Positions 6,130 through 12,478 are shown, numbered from the stretch's first letter. The stretch is DNA of 15,396 bases from Microcaldota archaeon (GCA_027449585.1 DAIDLJ010000021.1:1-15396), one strand, 5' to 3'. A program made the numbers and translations. The notes: generated from the letters alone by a model not told the origin.

Positions 6130-8322
6130 ATGGTAAGAAAGGAGTTCGTAGCAGATGAAGTCGCAAGGATAATGACTGATGTCGACAGGGTAAGGAACAT
6201 CGCCATCATTGCGCACGTGCACCACGGAAAGACCACGCTAACCGACTCCCTTCTGTCAATGGCAGGCGTTATATCAAAGTCCGTAGCCGGCGATGCGCTC
6301 TATACTAATTATGAGGCAATAGAGAAGGACAGGAGGATGACAATAAAGTCAGCAGACATCTCCCTGGCATTCAATTACAAGGACAAGGACTACATAATCA
6401 ACCTCATAGACACTCCAGGTCACGTGGACTTCGGGGGGCACGTCACAAGGTCGATGAGGGCTGTCGACGGTGTGGTTCTCGTAGTCGATCCTGTAGAAGG
6501 AATAATGCCACAGACGGAGACGGTGCTAAGGCAGGCTCTCCAGGAGAAGGCAAGGCCAGTGCTGTTTGTCAACAAGACAGACAGGCTACTAAATGAGCTC
6601 AAGCTGACCCAGGAGCAGACCTTCGAGAGGCTGGTAAAGCTCATAACAGATCTCAACAAGATGATAGTAAGGTTTGCGCCGCCTGAATTCGCGCAGAAAT
6701 GGATACTTAGCGTCGAGAACGGAAGTGTTGCATTTGGCTCCGCTTACAAGAAATGGGGCCTATCAATGTACATAATGAAGAAGTACAATGTCACGTTCAA
6801 GCAGATATTCGATCTCACCGCAAAGAACGATGAGGCTGAGCTGCAAAGACTTGCCCCGATAGATGAGGCAACTCTCTCCATGTGCATAGAGCATCTTCCA
6901 AGTCCAAGGGAGGCGCAGGCCTATCGTATACCCCACCTTTGGCACGGTGATCTCAATACCGAGGATGGTAAGGCGATGACCTCAGTTGACCAGAAGGCGA
7001 AGGTCAACATGGTGGTCTTCGGTGTCTCCTACGATCAGCACAGCGGAGAGGTCGCGATTGCAAGAGTATTCTCTGGTACGGTAAAGAAAGGGACTGAAGT
7101 ATTCATCAGCGGAAATGCAAACAAGCAGAGGGTTCAGCAAGTCAGCCTGTTCATGGGTCCTGATAGGGTAATAGTGGATGCCATATCCGCAGGCAACATT
7201 GCAGGGCTTGTGGGTCTGGATAATGTTTCAATAGGAGACACGGTCAGCGAGAACGACATAGCGCCGTTCGAGCAGATAAAGCATTACTCAAAGCCGGTAG
7301 TTACAAAGGCCATAGAAGCCAAGGACACGCGGGATATGGGCAAGCTAATAGAGGCGCTCAGGGAGCTCACCAAAGGGGATCAGACGATAATTGCAGAGCT
7401 CAATCAGGAGACAGGGGAGCACCTGGTCAGCGGTATGGGGGAGCTCCACCTAGAGGTGATCGAGACCAAGATCAGGGACGAATTCAAGGTTCCAATAACG
7501 ACATCAGAGCCTATAGTGGTATACAAGGAGACCATAACCGGAGTGGCAAAGGACGTCGAAGGGAAGTCTCCAAACAGGCACACAAAGTTCTACTTAAACG
7601 TCTCGCCGCTCGAGCCCGGAGTGCTGGATCTGCTCGACAGCGGGCAGTTCAAGGAAGGAAAGCCAAAGGGCAAGGCGCACATAGACGAATTCATAAAGGC
7701 CGGAATGACAAGGGACCAGGCAAAAGGCGTGGTGAACATAAGGAACAACAGCGTTCTCATAGATTCCACCAAGGGAGTCCAGTACCTCAATGAGGTAATG
7801 GAGCTGTGCATAGAGGCATTTGACGAGGCTGTCAAGGACGGTCCTCTGGCCAGGGAGAAATGCACCGGAGTAAAGGTAGAAATAATGGATGCAACTATCC
7901 ACGAAGATCCTGTTCATAGGGGCCCTGCGCAGATAATACCTGCAATGAGAAGGCCTATATATGCCGGAATGCTCATGGCCGGAGTCATACTTCTTGAACC
8001 TAAGCAGAAATTCACAGTAAACATACCGCAGGAATACCTCTCCGAAATAATCACATTCCTGCAAGGAAAGAGGGGTCAGATACTAGACATACAGCAGGAG
8101 AATGAGCAGGCCACAGTGCTTGCAAAAGTTCCTGTCGCCGAGGTAATAAAAGGCTTCTCAAACGAGATAAGGAGCCTTACCCAGGGCAAGGCCATATGGT
8201 ACCCAGAGTATGCCGGATATGAGAAGCTTCCAAAGGACCTGCAGGACAAGGTTGTCAGGGAGATAAGGAAGAGGAAGGGAGTACCAGAGGAGCCTCCAAC
8301 GCCTCAATCCTTCATGGACTGA
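6130..8322 (+). CDS. fusA: Translation elongation factor aEF-2 with unusual G-domain residues
   Basis: A 730-residue protein, normal length for archaeal EF-2, the GTPase that drives translocation. The G domain covers roughly residues 20-270: P-loop AHVHHGKTT (28-36), switch I DRRMTIKSA (67-75), DTPGHVDFGG (94-103), and NKTD (148-151). Later domains include SGMGELHLEV and the domain IV tip HEDPVHRGPAQIIPA. His596 there is the expected diphthamide site and is intact. Three positions are odd. The P-loop Asp of AHxDHGKT is His31, Gly of the RGITI switch motif is Arg69, and the Asp of FGGDVTRAMR is His104. The last gene of the operon, it starts 2 bases after S7. EF-1A and S10, which follow in many archaea, are not next to it. 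The retained diphthamide His argues that it is the working EF-2, not a decayed paralogue. Confidence 0.96.
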   Translation: MVRKEFVADEVARIMTDVDRVRNIAIIAHVHHGKTTLTDSLLSMAGVISKSVAGDALYTNYEAIEKDRRMTIKSADISLAFNYKDKDYIINLIDTPGHVDFGGHVTRSMRAVDGVVLVVDPVEGIMPQTETVLRQALQEKARPVLFVNKTDRLLNELKLTQEQTFERLVKLITDLNKMIVRFAPPEFAQKWILSVENGSVAFGSAYKKWGLSMYIMKKYNVTFKQIFDLTAKNDEAELQRLAPIDEATLSMCIEHLPSPREAQAYRIPHLWHGDLNTEDGKAMTSVDQKAKVNMVVFGVSYDQHSGEVAIARVFSGTVKKGTEVFISGNANKQRVQQVSLFMGPDRVIVDAISAGNIAGLVGLDNVSIGDTVSENDIAPFEQIKHYSKPVVTKAIEAKDTRDMGKLIEALRELTKGDQTIIAELNQETGEHLVSGMGELHLEVIETKIRDEFKVPITTSEPIVVYKETITGVAKDVEGKSPNRHTKFYLNVSPLEPGVLDLLDSGQFKEGKPKGKAHIDEFIKAGMTRDQAKGVVNIRNNSVLIDSTKGVQYLNEVMELCIEAFDEAVKDGPLAREKCTGVKVEIMDATIHEDPVHRGPAQIIPAMRRPIYAGMLMAGVILLEPKQKFTVNIPQEYLSEIITFLQGKRGQILDIQQENEQATVLAKVPVAEVIKGFSNEIRSLTQGKAIWYPEYAGYEKLPKDLQDKVVREIRKRKGVPEEPPTPQSFMD

Positions 8323-8370
8323 TCTTCTAGCGGGCAAGTCTTCAAAAATGCACTCGAGAGGACAGAATCA

Positions 8371-8378
8371 TTTATATA
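8371..8378 (+). promoter_or_regulatory. rpl7ae: TATA box of the L7Ae-S28e-L24e operon
   Basis: TTTATATA followed by CCT. With the usual spacing, transcription would start near 8400. This leaves a leader of about 50 nt before the L7Ae ATG, the longest in the window; most other genes here appear leaderless. The same 11-mer, TTTATATACCT, precedes the RNase P RNA. Confidence 0.65.
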
Positions 8379-8404
8379 CCTATACGGTATAATGTAATTC
8401 TACA

Positions 8405-8448
8405 TTGCATAATGCAACTATTTGTTGCACCAATGAAATGAGGTGTAA
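8405..8448 (+). promoter_or_regulatory. Structured L7Ae leader: candidate kink-turn autoregulatory element
   Basis: A hairpin at 8425-8448 pairs UUGCACC (8425-8431) with GGUGUAA (8442-8448): seven pairs, one of them G-U. The enclosed ten bases read AAU-GA-AAU-GA, so the stem end plus loop is CC-AAU-GA-AAU-GA-GG. This matches the kink-turn rule of closing stem, three-base bulge with U in third place, and tandem G-A pairs; the bulged strand CCAAUGA is the same as in U4 snRNA. The non-canonical stem is reduced to a three-base loop. The 3' strand contains the Shine-Dalgarno GAGGTG (8440-8445). Two upstream pairings compete with the hairpin: TTGCA 8405-8409 with TGCAA 8413-8417, or TGCAAC 8413-8418 with GTTGCA 8424-8429. 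L7Ae family proteins bind kink-turns, and archaeal L7Ae is reported to bind its own leader. Function here is inferred. Confidence 0.6.
8440..8445 (+). promoter_or_regulatory. Shine-Dalgarno of L7Ae
   Basis: GAGGTG is complementary to the 16S 3' end and ends 5 bases before the ATG at 8451. It is the clearest Shine-Dalgarno site in the window and lies inside the predicted kink-turn hairpin. Confidence 0.7.
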
Positions 8449-8450
8449 AT

Positions 8451-8921
8451 ATGGCAAAGAGCTATGTGAAATTCCAAGTGACTAAAGATGTCGCCGACAA
8501 GGCGCTGGAGGCAGTAAGGCTGGCAAAGCAGGGTGGCTCGGTAAGGAAGGGCATTAACGAGGTCACGAAGAGCGTCGAGAGAAATCTTGCTTCGCTTGTA
8601 GTGATAGCGGAGGATGTCGAGCCTGAAGAGGTAGTCATGCACATACCTACTCTTTGCGAACAGAAGAAGATAGCGTTCGTATATGTCCCTACAAAACAGG
8701 ACATAGGAACGGCAATAGGTATAAATGTTCCTTGCTCTGCGGTTGCAATAGAGAAGGCCGGAAGCGGCGAATCCGCAGTTAAGGAGGTCATCGCAAAGGT
8801 CACAGGAAAGGCTGCACCTGAATCCGGTTCAAAGCCTGAGGCAAAGAAGGAGGCGCCTGCCGCTCCAAAGGCCGAGAAGCCAAAGAAGGAGAAGCACGCC
8901 AAGCTGGAAGCCAAGGAGTAA
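8451..8921 (+). CDS. rpl7ae: Ribosomal protein L7Ae, kink-turn binding, with charged C-terminal tail
   Basis: A 156-residue protein; the family core is about 120. Key blocks are VRKGINEVTKSVERN (residues 31-45; usual RNA-binding loop KGTNETTK, with Thr replaced by Ile and Asn, Glu and Lys kept), LVVIAEDVEPEEVVMHIPTLCE (49-70) and FVYVPTKQDIG (76-86). L7Ae binds kink-turns in 23S rRNA, box C/D and H/ACA guide RNAs and archaeal RNase P RNA. Residues 119-156 form an Ala/Pro/Lys/Glu-rich tail absent from typical archaeal L7Ae. First gene of an operon with S28e (21-base gap) and L24e. Its mRNA leader contains a candidate kink-turn covering the ribosome-binding site, which suggests negative feedback by the protein itself. 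Confidence 0.95.
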   Translation: MAKSYVKFQVTKDVADKALEAVRLAKQGGSVRKGINEVTKSVERNLASLVVIAEDVEPEEVVMHIPTLCEQKKIAFVYVPTKQDIGTAIGINVPCSAVAIEKAGSGESAVKEVIAKVTGKAAPESGSKPEAKKEAPAAPKAEKPKKEKHAKLEAKE

Positions 8922-8942
8922 ACAATCAAATAAAGTGTTCTG

Positions 8943-9275
8943 ATGGCTGAAGAGCAGAAAATCGAATCAACCCATAAGGAGTCAAGGGAGCAGAAGCCCA
9001 AGGTCAAGGCTCAGGAAGAGTCCACCCAATCGCAGCAGTCTGCGCCAAGTGCATCCGATGAAAAGAAGTTCGAAGGCTACCTCTCAGAGGTCGTCGAGCT
9101 CGCAGGCAGAAGGACCGGGATATACGGAGAGATAAAGCAGGCCATGTGCAAGATACTTGAAGGGAAGGACAAGGGCCGTGTCATAAGGAGAAATATCGCA
9201 GGCAGGATCGAGGTCGGAGACATAATAAGGCTACCGGACACCAGCAGGGAGGATAAGCCGATAAGGTCAAGGTAA
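8943..9275 (+). CDS. rps28e: Small-subunit ribosomal protein S28e with N-terminal extension
   Basis: A 110-residue protein. The S28e core, usually about 70 residues in all, occupies residues 47-110. It has LSEVVELAGRRTGIYGEI, ILEGKDKGRVIRRNIAGRIE, VGDIIRL and a C-terminal IRSR, matching the usual GDIL...RKLRSR end. S28e is an OB-fold protein near the mRNA exit of the 30S subunit. The first 45 residues are a hydrophilic Glu/Gln/Ser/Lys-rich extension without family similarity that I can see. The ATG at 8943 is the first in the frame after L7Ae; a start inside the extension cannot be excluded, but none looks better. L24e follows after 5 bases. Confidence 0.93.
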   Translation: MAEEQKIESTHKESREQKPKVKAQEESTQSQQSAPSASDEKKFEGYLSEVVELAGRRTGIYGEIKQAMCKILEGKDKGRVIRRNIAGRIEVGDIIRLPDTSREDKPIRSR

Positions 9276-9280
9276 TAATT

Positions 9281-9448
9281 ATGAAATGCTCTTATTGCAC
9301 CGCTGAAATAGAGAGGGGTACTGGAATGATGTATGTCAGGAAGAACGGCACGGTAAGATACTACTGCTCCACAAGGTGCTACAAGCTCAACGCGCTGCAC
9401 AATCGCACCCCGAGCAAGAAGGAGATCGAAGAAAGGGCGAAGGGATAA
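9281..9448 (+). CDS. rpl24e: Large-subunit ribosomal protein L24e, zinc ribbon
   Basis: A 55-residue ORF. It starts MKCSYCTAEIERGTG and has a Cys4 zinc ribbon: CxxC at residues 3-6 and CxxxC at 29-33 (RYYCSTRCYKLN). The sequence between, MMYVRKNGTVRYYC, matches the L24e pattern G...YV..DG....FCS.KC. Archaeal L24e is usually 55-65 residues, so this is complete. It begins 5 bases after S28e in the conserved archaeal order L7Ae-S28e-L24e. Ndk, which commonly follows, is replaced by thiI with its own promoter. Confidence 0.93.
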   Translation: MKCSYCTAEIERGTGMMYVRKNGTVRYYCSTRCYKLNALHNRTPSKKEIEERAKG

Positions 9449-9456
9449 GCGCCTAT

Positions 9457-9465
9457 TTTTATATT
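9457..9465 (+). promoter_or_regulatory. thiI: Probable thiI promoter TATA / upstream terminator T-run
   Basis: TTTTATATT lies just after the L24e stop. A start near 9487 would give thiI a leader of about 17-23 nt. The preceding T-run (9456-9460) could also end L7Ae-operon transcripts, since archaeal terminators are oligo-T. A second weak box, GTATACC at 9473-9479, would instead make thiI leaderless. Confidence 0.4.
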
Positions 9466-9503
9466 GAAATGAGTATACCTTAGCGAGCACACGACCAATT
9501 CAC

Positions 9504-10661
9504 GTGAAGATGATGAAGAAGCTTTCAAATGCGATAATAATAGTGCACTTCGGTGAGCTCTGGCTGCGCGGAAAGAACCGCAACTCATACATACAGGCAC
9601 TAAAGAGGAACATAACCGATAAGCTTGCCGGAGAGGGATTTACCTTAAAAGACGACTATGACCGCCTGATAATAACACCTGGAAGGCGATCCAGCATAGA
9701 TGTCATCGCGTCAAAGGTGTCCAAAGTATTCGGCGTCAGCGCGTATGAAGTTGCATACATCTCCAAGCCCACTCTAAGGAGCATAGTCTCCACATCGATA
9801 TCTCTGATAAGGAAGGAGGGGCTAAAAAAGGTCAAGATAATACCGCACAGGTCCCACAAGGAGTTCAAGTTCGACTCAATGGACATAATCCGTGACCTTG
9901 CAAAGGCCGCACAGAGGATTGGAGCAGAACCAGTGGTAAAGGGGTTCGAGTCACAGATATACATAAGCGTGAAGAAGGATGCCGCATACATCTACTCGGA
10001 GAAGCGCAGGGGCGCAGGAGGCCTGCCAGTAGGCACAAGCGGAAGGTGCGTTGTACTTCTTTCAGGAGGAATAGACTCTCCTGTGGCTGCATGGTATGCA
10101 ATGAAGCGTGGTCTAATCCCAATCTACGTGCATGTGCATGGGTTCTCATCAAACGACGAGGCGAGCTCTTCGAAGATAAGCAGGATAGTTAGATTGCTCT
10201 CAGAATATTATCCTAGTGGCCGCACTTACTACATACCTTCCCACATATTCCAGATGGGAGCGATCAAGACTGGAAAGTATGAGCTCGTGATGATGAAGGG
10301 CTTCATGTTGAGGGTGGCCGAGGAGATAGCCAAGAAGGAAGGCGCAGGGGCGATAATCACAGGCGAGAGCCTGGGGCAGGTAGCATCGCAGACGCTCTCA
10401 AACATAGCTGCCGAGGAGAGCATGTCTGGCCTTCCCATACTCCGGCCGCTCATAGGCATGGACAAACTGGAGATAACAGATTACGCAAGAAGGATAGGTA
10501 CTTATGAGGAGTCCATAAAGCCGTATAAGGACGTCTGCTCTATAAATGCAAGGAATCCTGCAATAAGCATGAGTCCAAAGCTCTTCAAGTCGATATCAAA
10601 GGATATCAATCTCATAGGACTTGCAAGAAGGTCAATAAAGATAGGCGCAGCCTTGCAATAG
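9504..10661 (+). CDS. thiI: tRNA 4-thiouridine synthetase ThiI, no rhodanese domain
   Basis: A 385-residue protein. It starts with a ferredoxin-like region (VHFGELWLRGKNR, residues 14-26), followed by a THUMP domain to about residue 165. The PP-loop ATP pyrophosphatase domain has SGGIDSP at 187-193, then TGESLGQVASQTLSN. ThiI adenylates U8 of tRNA and replaces its oxygen with sulfur. There is no C-terminal rhodanese domain, as is usual in archaea. Only Cys182 and Cys345 are present. The CXXC pair described for methanogen ThiI, before the FMLRVAEEIA helix, is here ELVMMKGF, so an iron-sulfur cluster bound that way is not possible. Cys345 lies in the KDVCSI segment where ThiI proteins often have a Cys. 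The start is GTG at 9504 or ATG at 9510. It is placed where Ndk often sits. Confidence 0.93.
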   Translation: MKMMKKLSNAIIIVHFGELWLRGKNRNSYIQALKRNITDKLAGEGFTLKDDYDRLIITPGRRSSIDVIASKVSKVFGVSAYEVAYISKPTLRSIVSTSISLIRKEGLKKVKIIPHRSHKEFKFDSMDIIRDLAKAAQRIGAEPVVKGFESQIYISVKKDAAYIYSEKRRGAGGLPVGTSGRCVVLLSGGIDSPVAAWYAMKRGLIPIYVHVHGFSSNDEASSSKISRIVRLLSEYYPSGRTYYIPSHIFQMGAIKTGKYELVMMKGFMLRVAEEIAKKEGAGAIITGESLGQVASQTLSNIAAEESMSGLPILRPLIGMDKLEITDYARRIGTYEESIKPYKDVCSINARNPAISMSPKLFKSISKDINLIGLARRSIKIGAALQ

Positions 10662-10666
10662 CTATT

Positions 10667-10674
10667 TTTATATA
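10667..10674 (+). promoter_or_regulatory. TATA box for the membrane-anchored unknown protein
   Basis: TTTATATA centred about 25 bases before the ATG at 10696, predicting a leaderless mRNA. It begins 6 bases after the thiI stop; its T-rich left side may also terminate thiI. Confidence 0.6.
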
Positions 10675-10695
10675 TTTTGCATTGAATACCAATTC

Positions 10696-11310
10696 ATGGG
10701 TCTTATAGCAAATGTCTTCATAATCGCAGTGATAGTCATTGCCATACTATTTGCAGTCTCGTACCTATCGCAGGGTGCAAAGCAGTCGCTAACAAACGCG
10801 CAGGCCATAGCCCAGGTTACCGAGTTCATAAAATCGTCCTTCCCCAATTCAGTGGTAAATGTTACGACGAATGCCACTCCTTCATTAGCATATCCTGGCA
10901 GTTGGTCGATAAGGGCGCAGGCGATAATAAACGGCTCAAAACCATGCCCGTCGGATTTCGTATACACATTTGACGTGCCTGCGTTCTCTCTCGTGAACAA
11001 CACCCAGAACGTCTACACCTCAAACTGCAAGATATATGAGACTGCCATTGGGGCATCTCCTATAGCAATAGCATGGACGTACGCAAAACTTAATCTGTCT
11101 CAGGTGCACCAATTCGTCGATAAGTACTCATACGCCAATGTCTCTGTAACAGCAAAGCATTACCAGACACTGCCCCTAAACGGCACAAACGTGACAAACG
11201 TCTGGCTGGTTACCTACTCCGCGCCGCTTTCAAACCATACCGTCTCCGTGGTGCTGGGTCAGTCAAGCGGAATAGTGCTGAGCATTTACAACACCTCCAA
11301 GCCTAGCTGA
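10696..11310 (+). CDS. Membrane-anchored extracytoplasmic protein of unknown function
   Basis: A 204-residue protein I do not recognise. Residues 2-24 form one hydrophobic helix (GLIANVFIIAVIVIAILFAVSY) followed by Gln/Lys. It looks like an uncleaved N-terminal anchor or prepilin-like helix without the class III QxSxE motif. The rest is a soluble domain with many Asn-X-Ser/Thr sequons (for example NVTTN, NLS, NVS, NGTNVTN) and two Cys that could form a disulfide. This fits an outer-surface glycosylated protein. It has its own TATA box, is leaderless, and its last 8 bases overlap the end of the convergent GNAT gene. Coding potential is supported by length, promoter placement and signal structure, not by homology. 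Confidence 0.75.
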   Translation: MGLIANVFIIAVIVIAILFAVSYLSQGAKQSLTNAQAIAQVTEFIKSSFPNSVVNVTTNATPSLAYPGSWSIRAQAIINGSKPCPSDFVYTFDVPAFSLVNNTQNVYTSNCKIYETAIGASPIAIAWTYAKLNLSQVHQFVDKYSYANVSVTAKHYQTLPLNGTNVTNVWLVTYSAPLSNHTVSVVLGQSSGIVLSIYNTSKPS

Positions 11311-11797
11311 TGCCGCGCTGCAGTATCGCTATCCTCTTGCTCTCTCCCCTATGTTCTATGTCTCTATATCCTACGGGCGTGAACCTTAATCCTGAGAAGA
11401 ACTTCATGGCATCAGCGTTCTCCTCGTCGACTTCTGCGGTGAATCTGGTCATGCCAATTCTCACTGCTTCCTCCATGGCCTTAACCAGAAGCTCTCCGCC
11501 GATGTTCCTGCCGCGGTAGCCGCGCTCTACGAGTATGCCCACAACGCCCATGTCAAAATCCGCTCTTGCAATTTCGCATTCAGCTGCTATAATCCCACTG
11601 TCATCTGTGATAAGATCCACGAGCCTGTGGGATGCAATTGCGCGCAGCTTCCCTTCGAATATCTCTTCTATCTGCTGTACTGTCGGCTCATCCTCGAACC
11701 AAGTTGCAAGCGGATAATCGTAGTATGCACTTATCATGAACTTCGAAAGCCGCTTAATATCGTCATGTGCGAGCTCGCGTACGCGCAAAATATGCAC
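11303..11797 (-). CDS. GNAT family N-acetyltransferase
   Basis: About 164 residues from a GTG at 11797. The order of elements is RVRELAHDDIKRLSKF, GIIAAECEIARADFDMGVV (beta 4), then the acetyl-CoA loop VERGYRGRNIGGELLVKAME, which is the Q/RxxGxG/A motif. DEENADAMKFFSGLRFTPVG follows, a typical GNAT end. Substrate unknown; protein N-acetylation or small-molecule acetylation are both possible. The open frame reaches an ATG at 11887, but that start would run 25 bases into the divergent histone gene and add a residue run (LLLLLLQ) unlike GNAT N-termini. A TATA-like box at 11827-11834 is well placed for TTG 11800 or GTG 11797. The 3' end overlaps the convergent membrane-protein gene by 8 bases. 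Confidence 0.8.
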   Translation of the reverse strand: MHILRVRELAHDDIKRLSKFMISAYYDYPLATWFEDEPTVQQIEEIFEGKLRAIASHRLVDLITDDSGIIAAECEIARADFDMGVVGILVERGYRGRNIGGELLVKAMEEAVRIGMTRFTAEVDEENADAMKFFSGLRFTPVGYRDIEHRGESKRIAILQRGIS

Positions 11798-11826
11798 CAA
11801 TTGCAGTAAGAGTAGCAAAAGAAAAT

Positions 11827-11834
11827 CTTTTAAG
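11827..11834. promoter_or_regulatory. TATA-like element between divergent GNAT and histone genes
   Basis: CTTTTAAG is nearly symmetric and centred about 32 bases from the histone ATG (11863) and about 33 bases from the preferred GNAT start (11797). One box could serve both strands with leaders of about 6 bases. Confidence 0.45.
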
Positions 11835-11862
11835 CATTCCAATGCAAAGCAATTACGGTTGT

Positions 11863-12057
11863 ATGGCGCTAAGCAGGCAGGCAGCAAAGAAGATACTAAA
11901 GGAGTCCGGCGCGTTGAGAGTCAGTGATGAAGCCGCTGACGAGCTTGCCGAGACAATAAATAAGTTCGCATATGGGATTGCAAAGAAGGCCGTCAAGCTT
12001 GCATCGCATGCAAAGCGCGCCACAGTAAAGAAAGAGGATGTCGACTTGGCATCCTAG
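11863..12057 (+). CDS. Archaeal histone (tailless histone fold)
   Basis: A 64-residue protein: MALSRQAAKKILKESG, RVSDEAADELAETINKF, then AYGIAKKAVKLASHAKRATV and KKEDVDLA. This is the whole histone fold with the usual strap and loop positions. Compare the classical core GAERVSDDA...EEIASEAVKLAKHAGRKTIKAEDIELA. It has no N- or C-terminal tail. It should dimerise and wrap DNA. The frame is open upstream to an ATG at 11767, but the added 32 residues have no histone similarity and cover the promoter, so ATG 11863 is preferred. It is divergent from the GNAT gene; no functional link is evident. An oligo-T run follows at once. Confidence 0.95.
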   Translation: MALSRQAAKKILKESGALRVSDEAADELAETINKFAYGIAKKAVKLASHAKRATVKKEDVDLAS

Positions 12058-12060
12058 CTC

Positions 12061-12065
12061 TTTTT
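12061..12065 (+). terminator. Oligo-T terminator after histone gene
   Basis: TTTTT begins 4 bases after the histone stop, in the 6-base gap to the convergent BofA-like gene. A short T-run like this is enough for archaeal termination, but the call is weak. Confidence 0.35.
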
Positions 12066-12360
12066 AGAGAATTGCTAGCGCAGAGACTCCTCCAAGCTTG
12101 AGCAGTATCATAGTGCCGACTCCAGGAAGTCCAAAGAGCGCTATGGATACGAGCTCCGGAACGGAGTAACTAAACGTTATGCCCATCACGCTGGTTGCTA
12201 TGTAAAGCAGTATCAGCCCGAGCAGAACGTTCATGATGAATCCAACTATTATCTTGGTCATCAGTCCCCCAATCTTGAGCACAACGAAGATCAAAAGCGC
12301 TATGCCAATCACGGTGAACCCAACAGACGCAAAAGAGCTCAGAATTGATGAAAGTACCAT
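12064..12360 (-). CDS. BofA-like small integral membrane protein
   Basis: A 98-residue, very hydrophobic protein with about three hydrophobic stretches. The C-terminal half (NVLLGLILLYIATSVMG, then ELVSIALFGLPGVGTMILL) resembles the pro-sigma-K processing inhibitor BofA pattern N-x-x-x-G-x-hydrophobic ... GLPG. Similar proteins occur in archaea, which have neither sigma K nor sporulation, so the role there is unknown; regulation of a membrane protease would be an extrapolation. A TATA box 25 bases upstream supports the ATG at 12360 and a leaderless mRNA. Only 6 bases separate its end from the histone stop. Confidence 0.75.
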   Translation of the reverse strand: MVLSSILSSFASVGFTVIGIALLIFVVLKIGGLMTKIIVGFIMNVLLGLILLYIATSVMGITFSYSVPELVSIALFGLPGVGTMILLKLGGVSALAIL

Positions 12361-12380
12361 GAGATAGGATTGGCAGCATA

Positions 12381-12390
12381 ATCTTATATT
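12381..12390 (-). promoter_or_regulatory. TATA box of the BofA-like gene
   Basis: On the minus strand AATATAAGAT is centred about 25 bases before the ATG at 12360. The rest of the 147-base gap up to the RNase P RNA (12361-12507) holds only this box and the RNase P promoter as far as I can see. Confidence 0.55.
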
Positions 12391-12478
12391 CTATTCTATT
12401 GGGATTCGGAATAGCAAATCCGGCATATGTTCAAAAAGTGTCCTAGCGTACTTACTTGCTGTCATGACGAAACTTCTA

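Noticed and set aside
8462..9007. Minus-strand open frame of 181 codons over L7Ae
   Set aside because: A shadow of L7Ae and the S28e start, produced by the Ala/Lys-rich codon use of the real genes.
11767..11862. 32-residue N-terminal extension of the histone
   Set aside because: The added residues lack histone similarity and cover the TATA-like box; ATG 11863 gives a standard 64-residue histone.
11798..11887. Longer GNAT start at 11887
   Set aside because: It would overlap the divergent histone start and its promoter and adds a Leu run foreign to GNAT N-termini.
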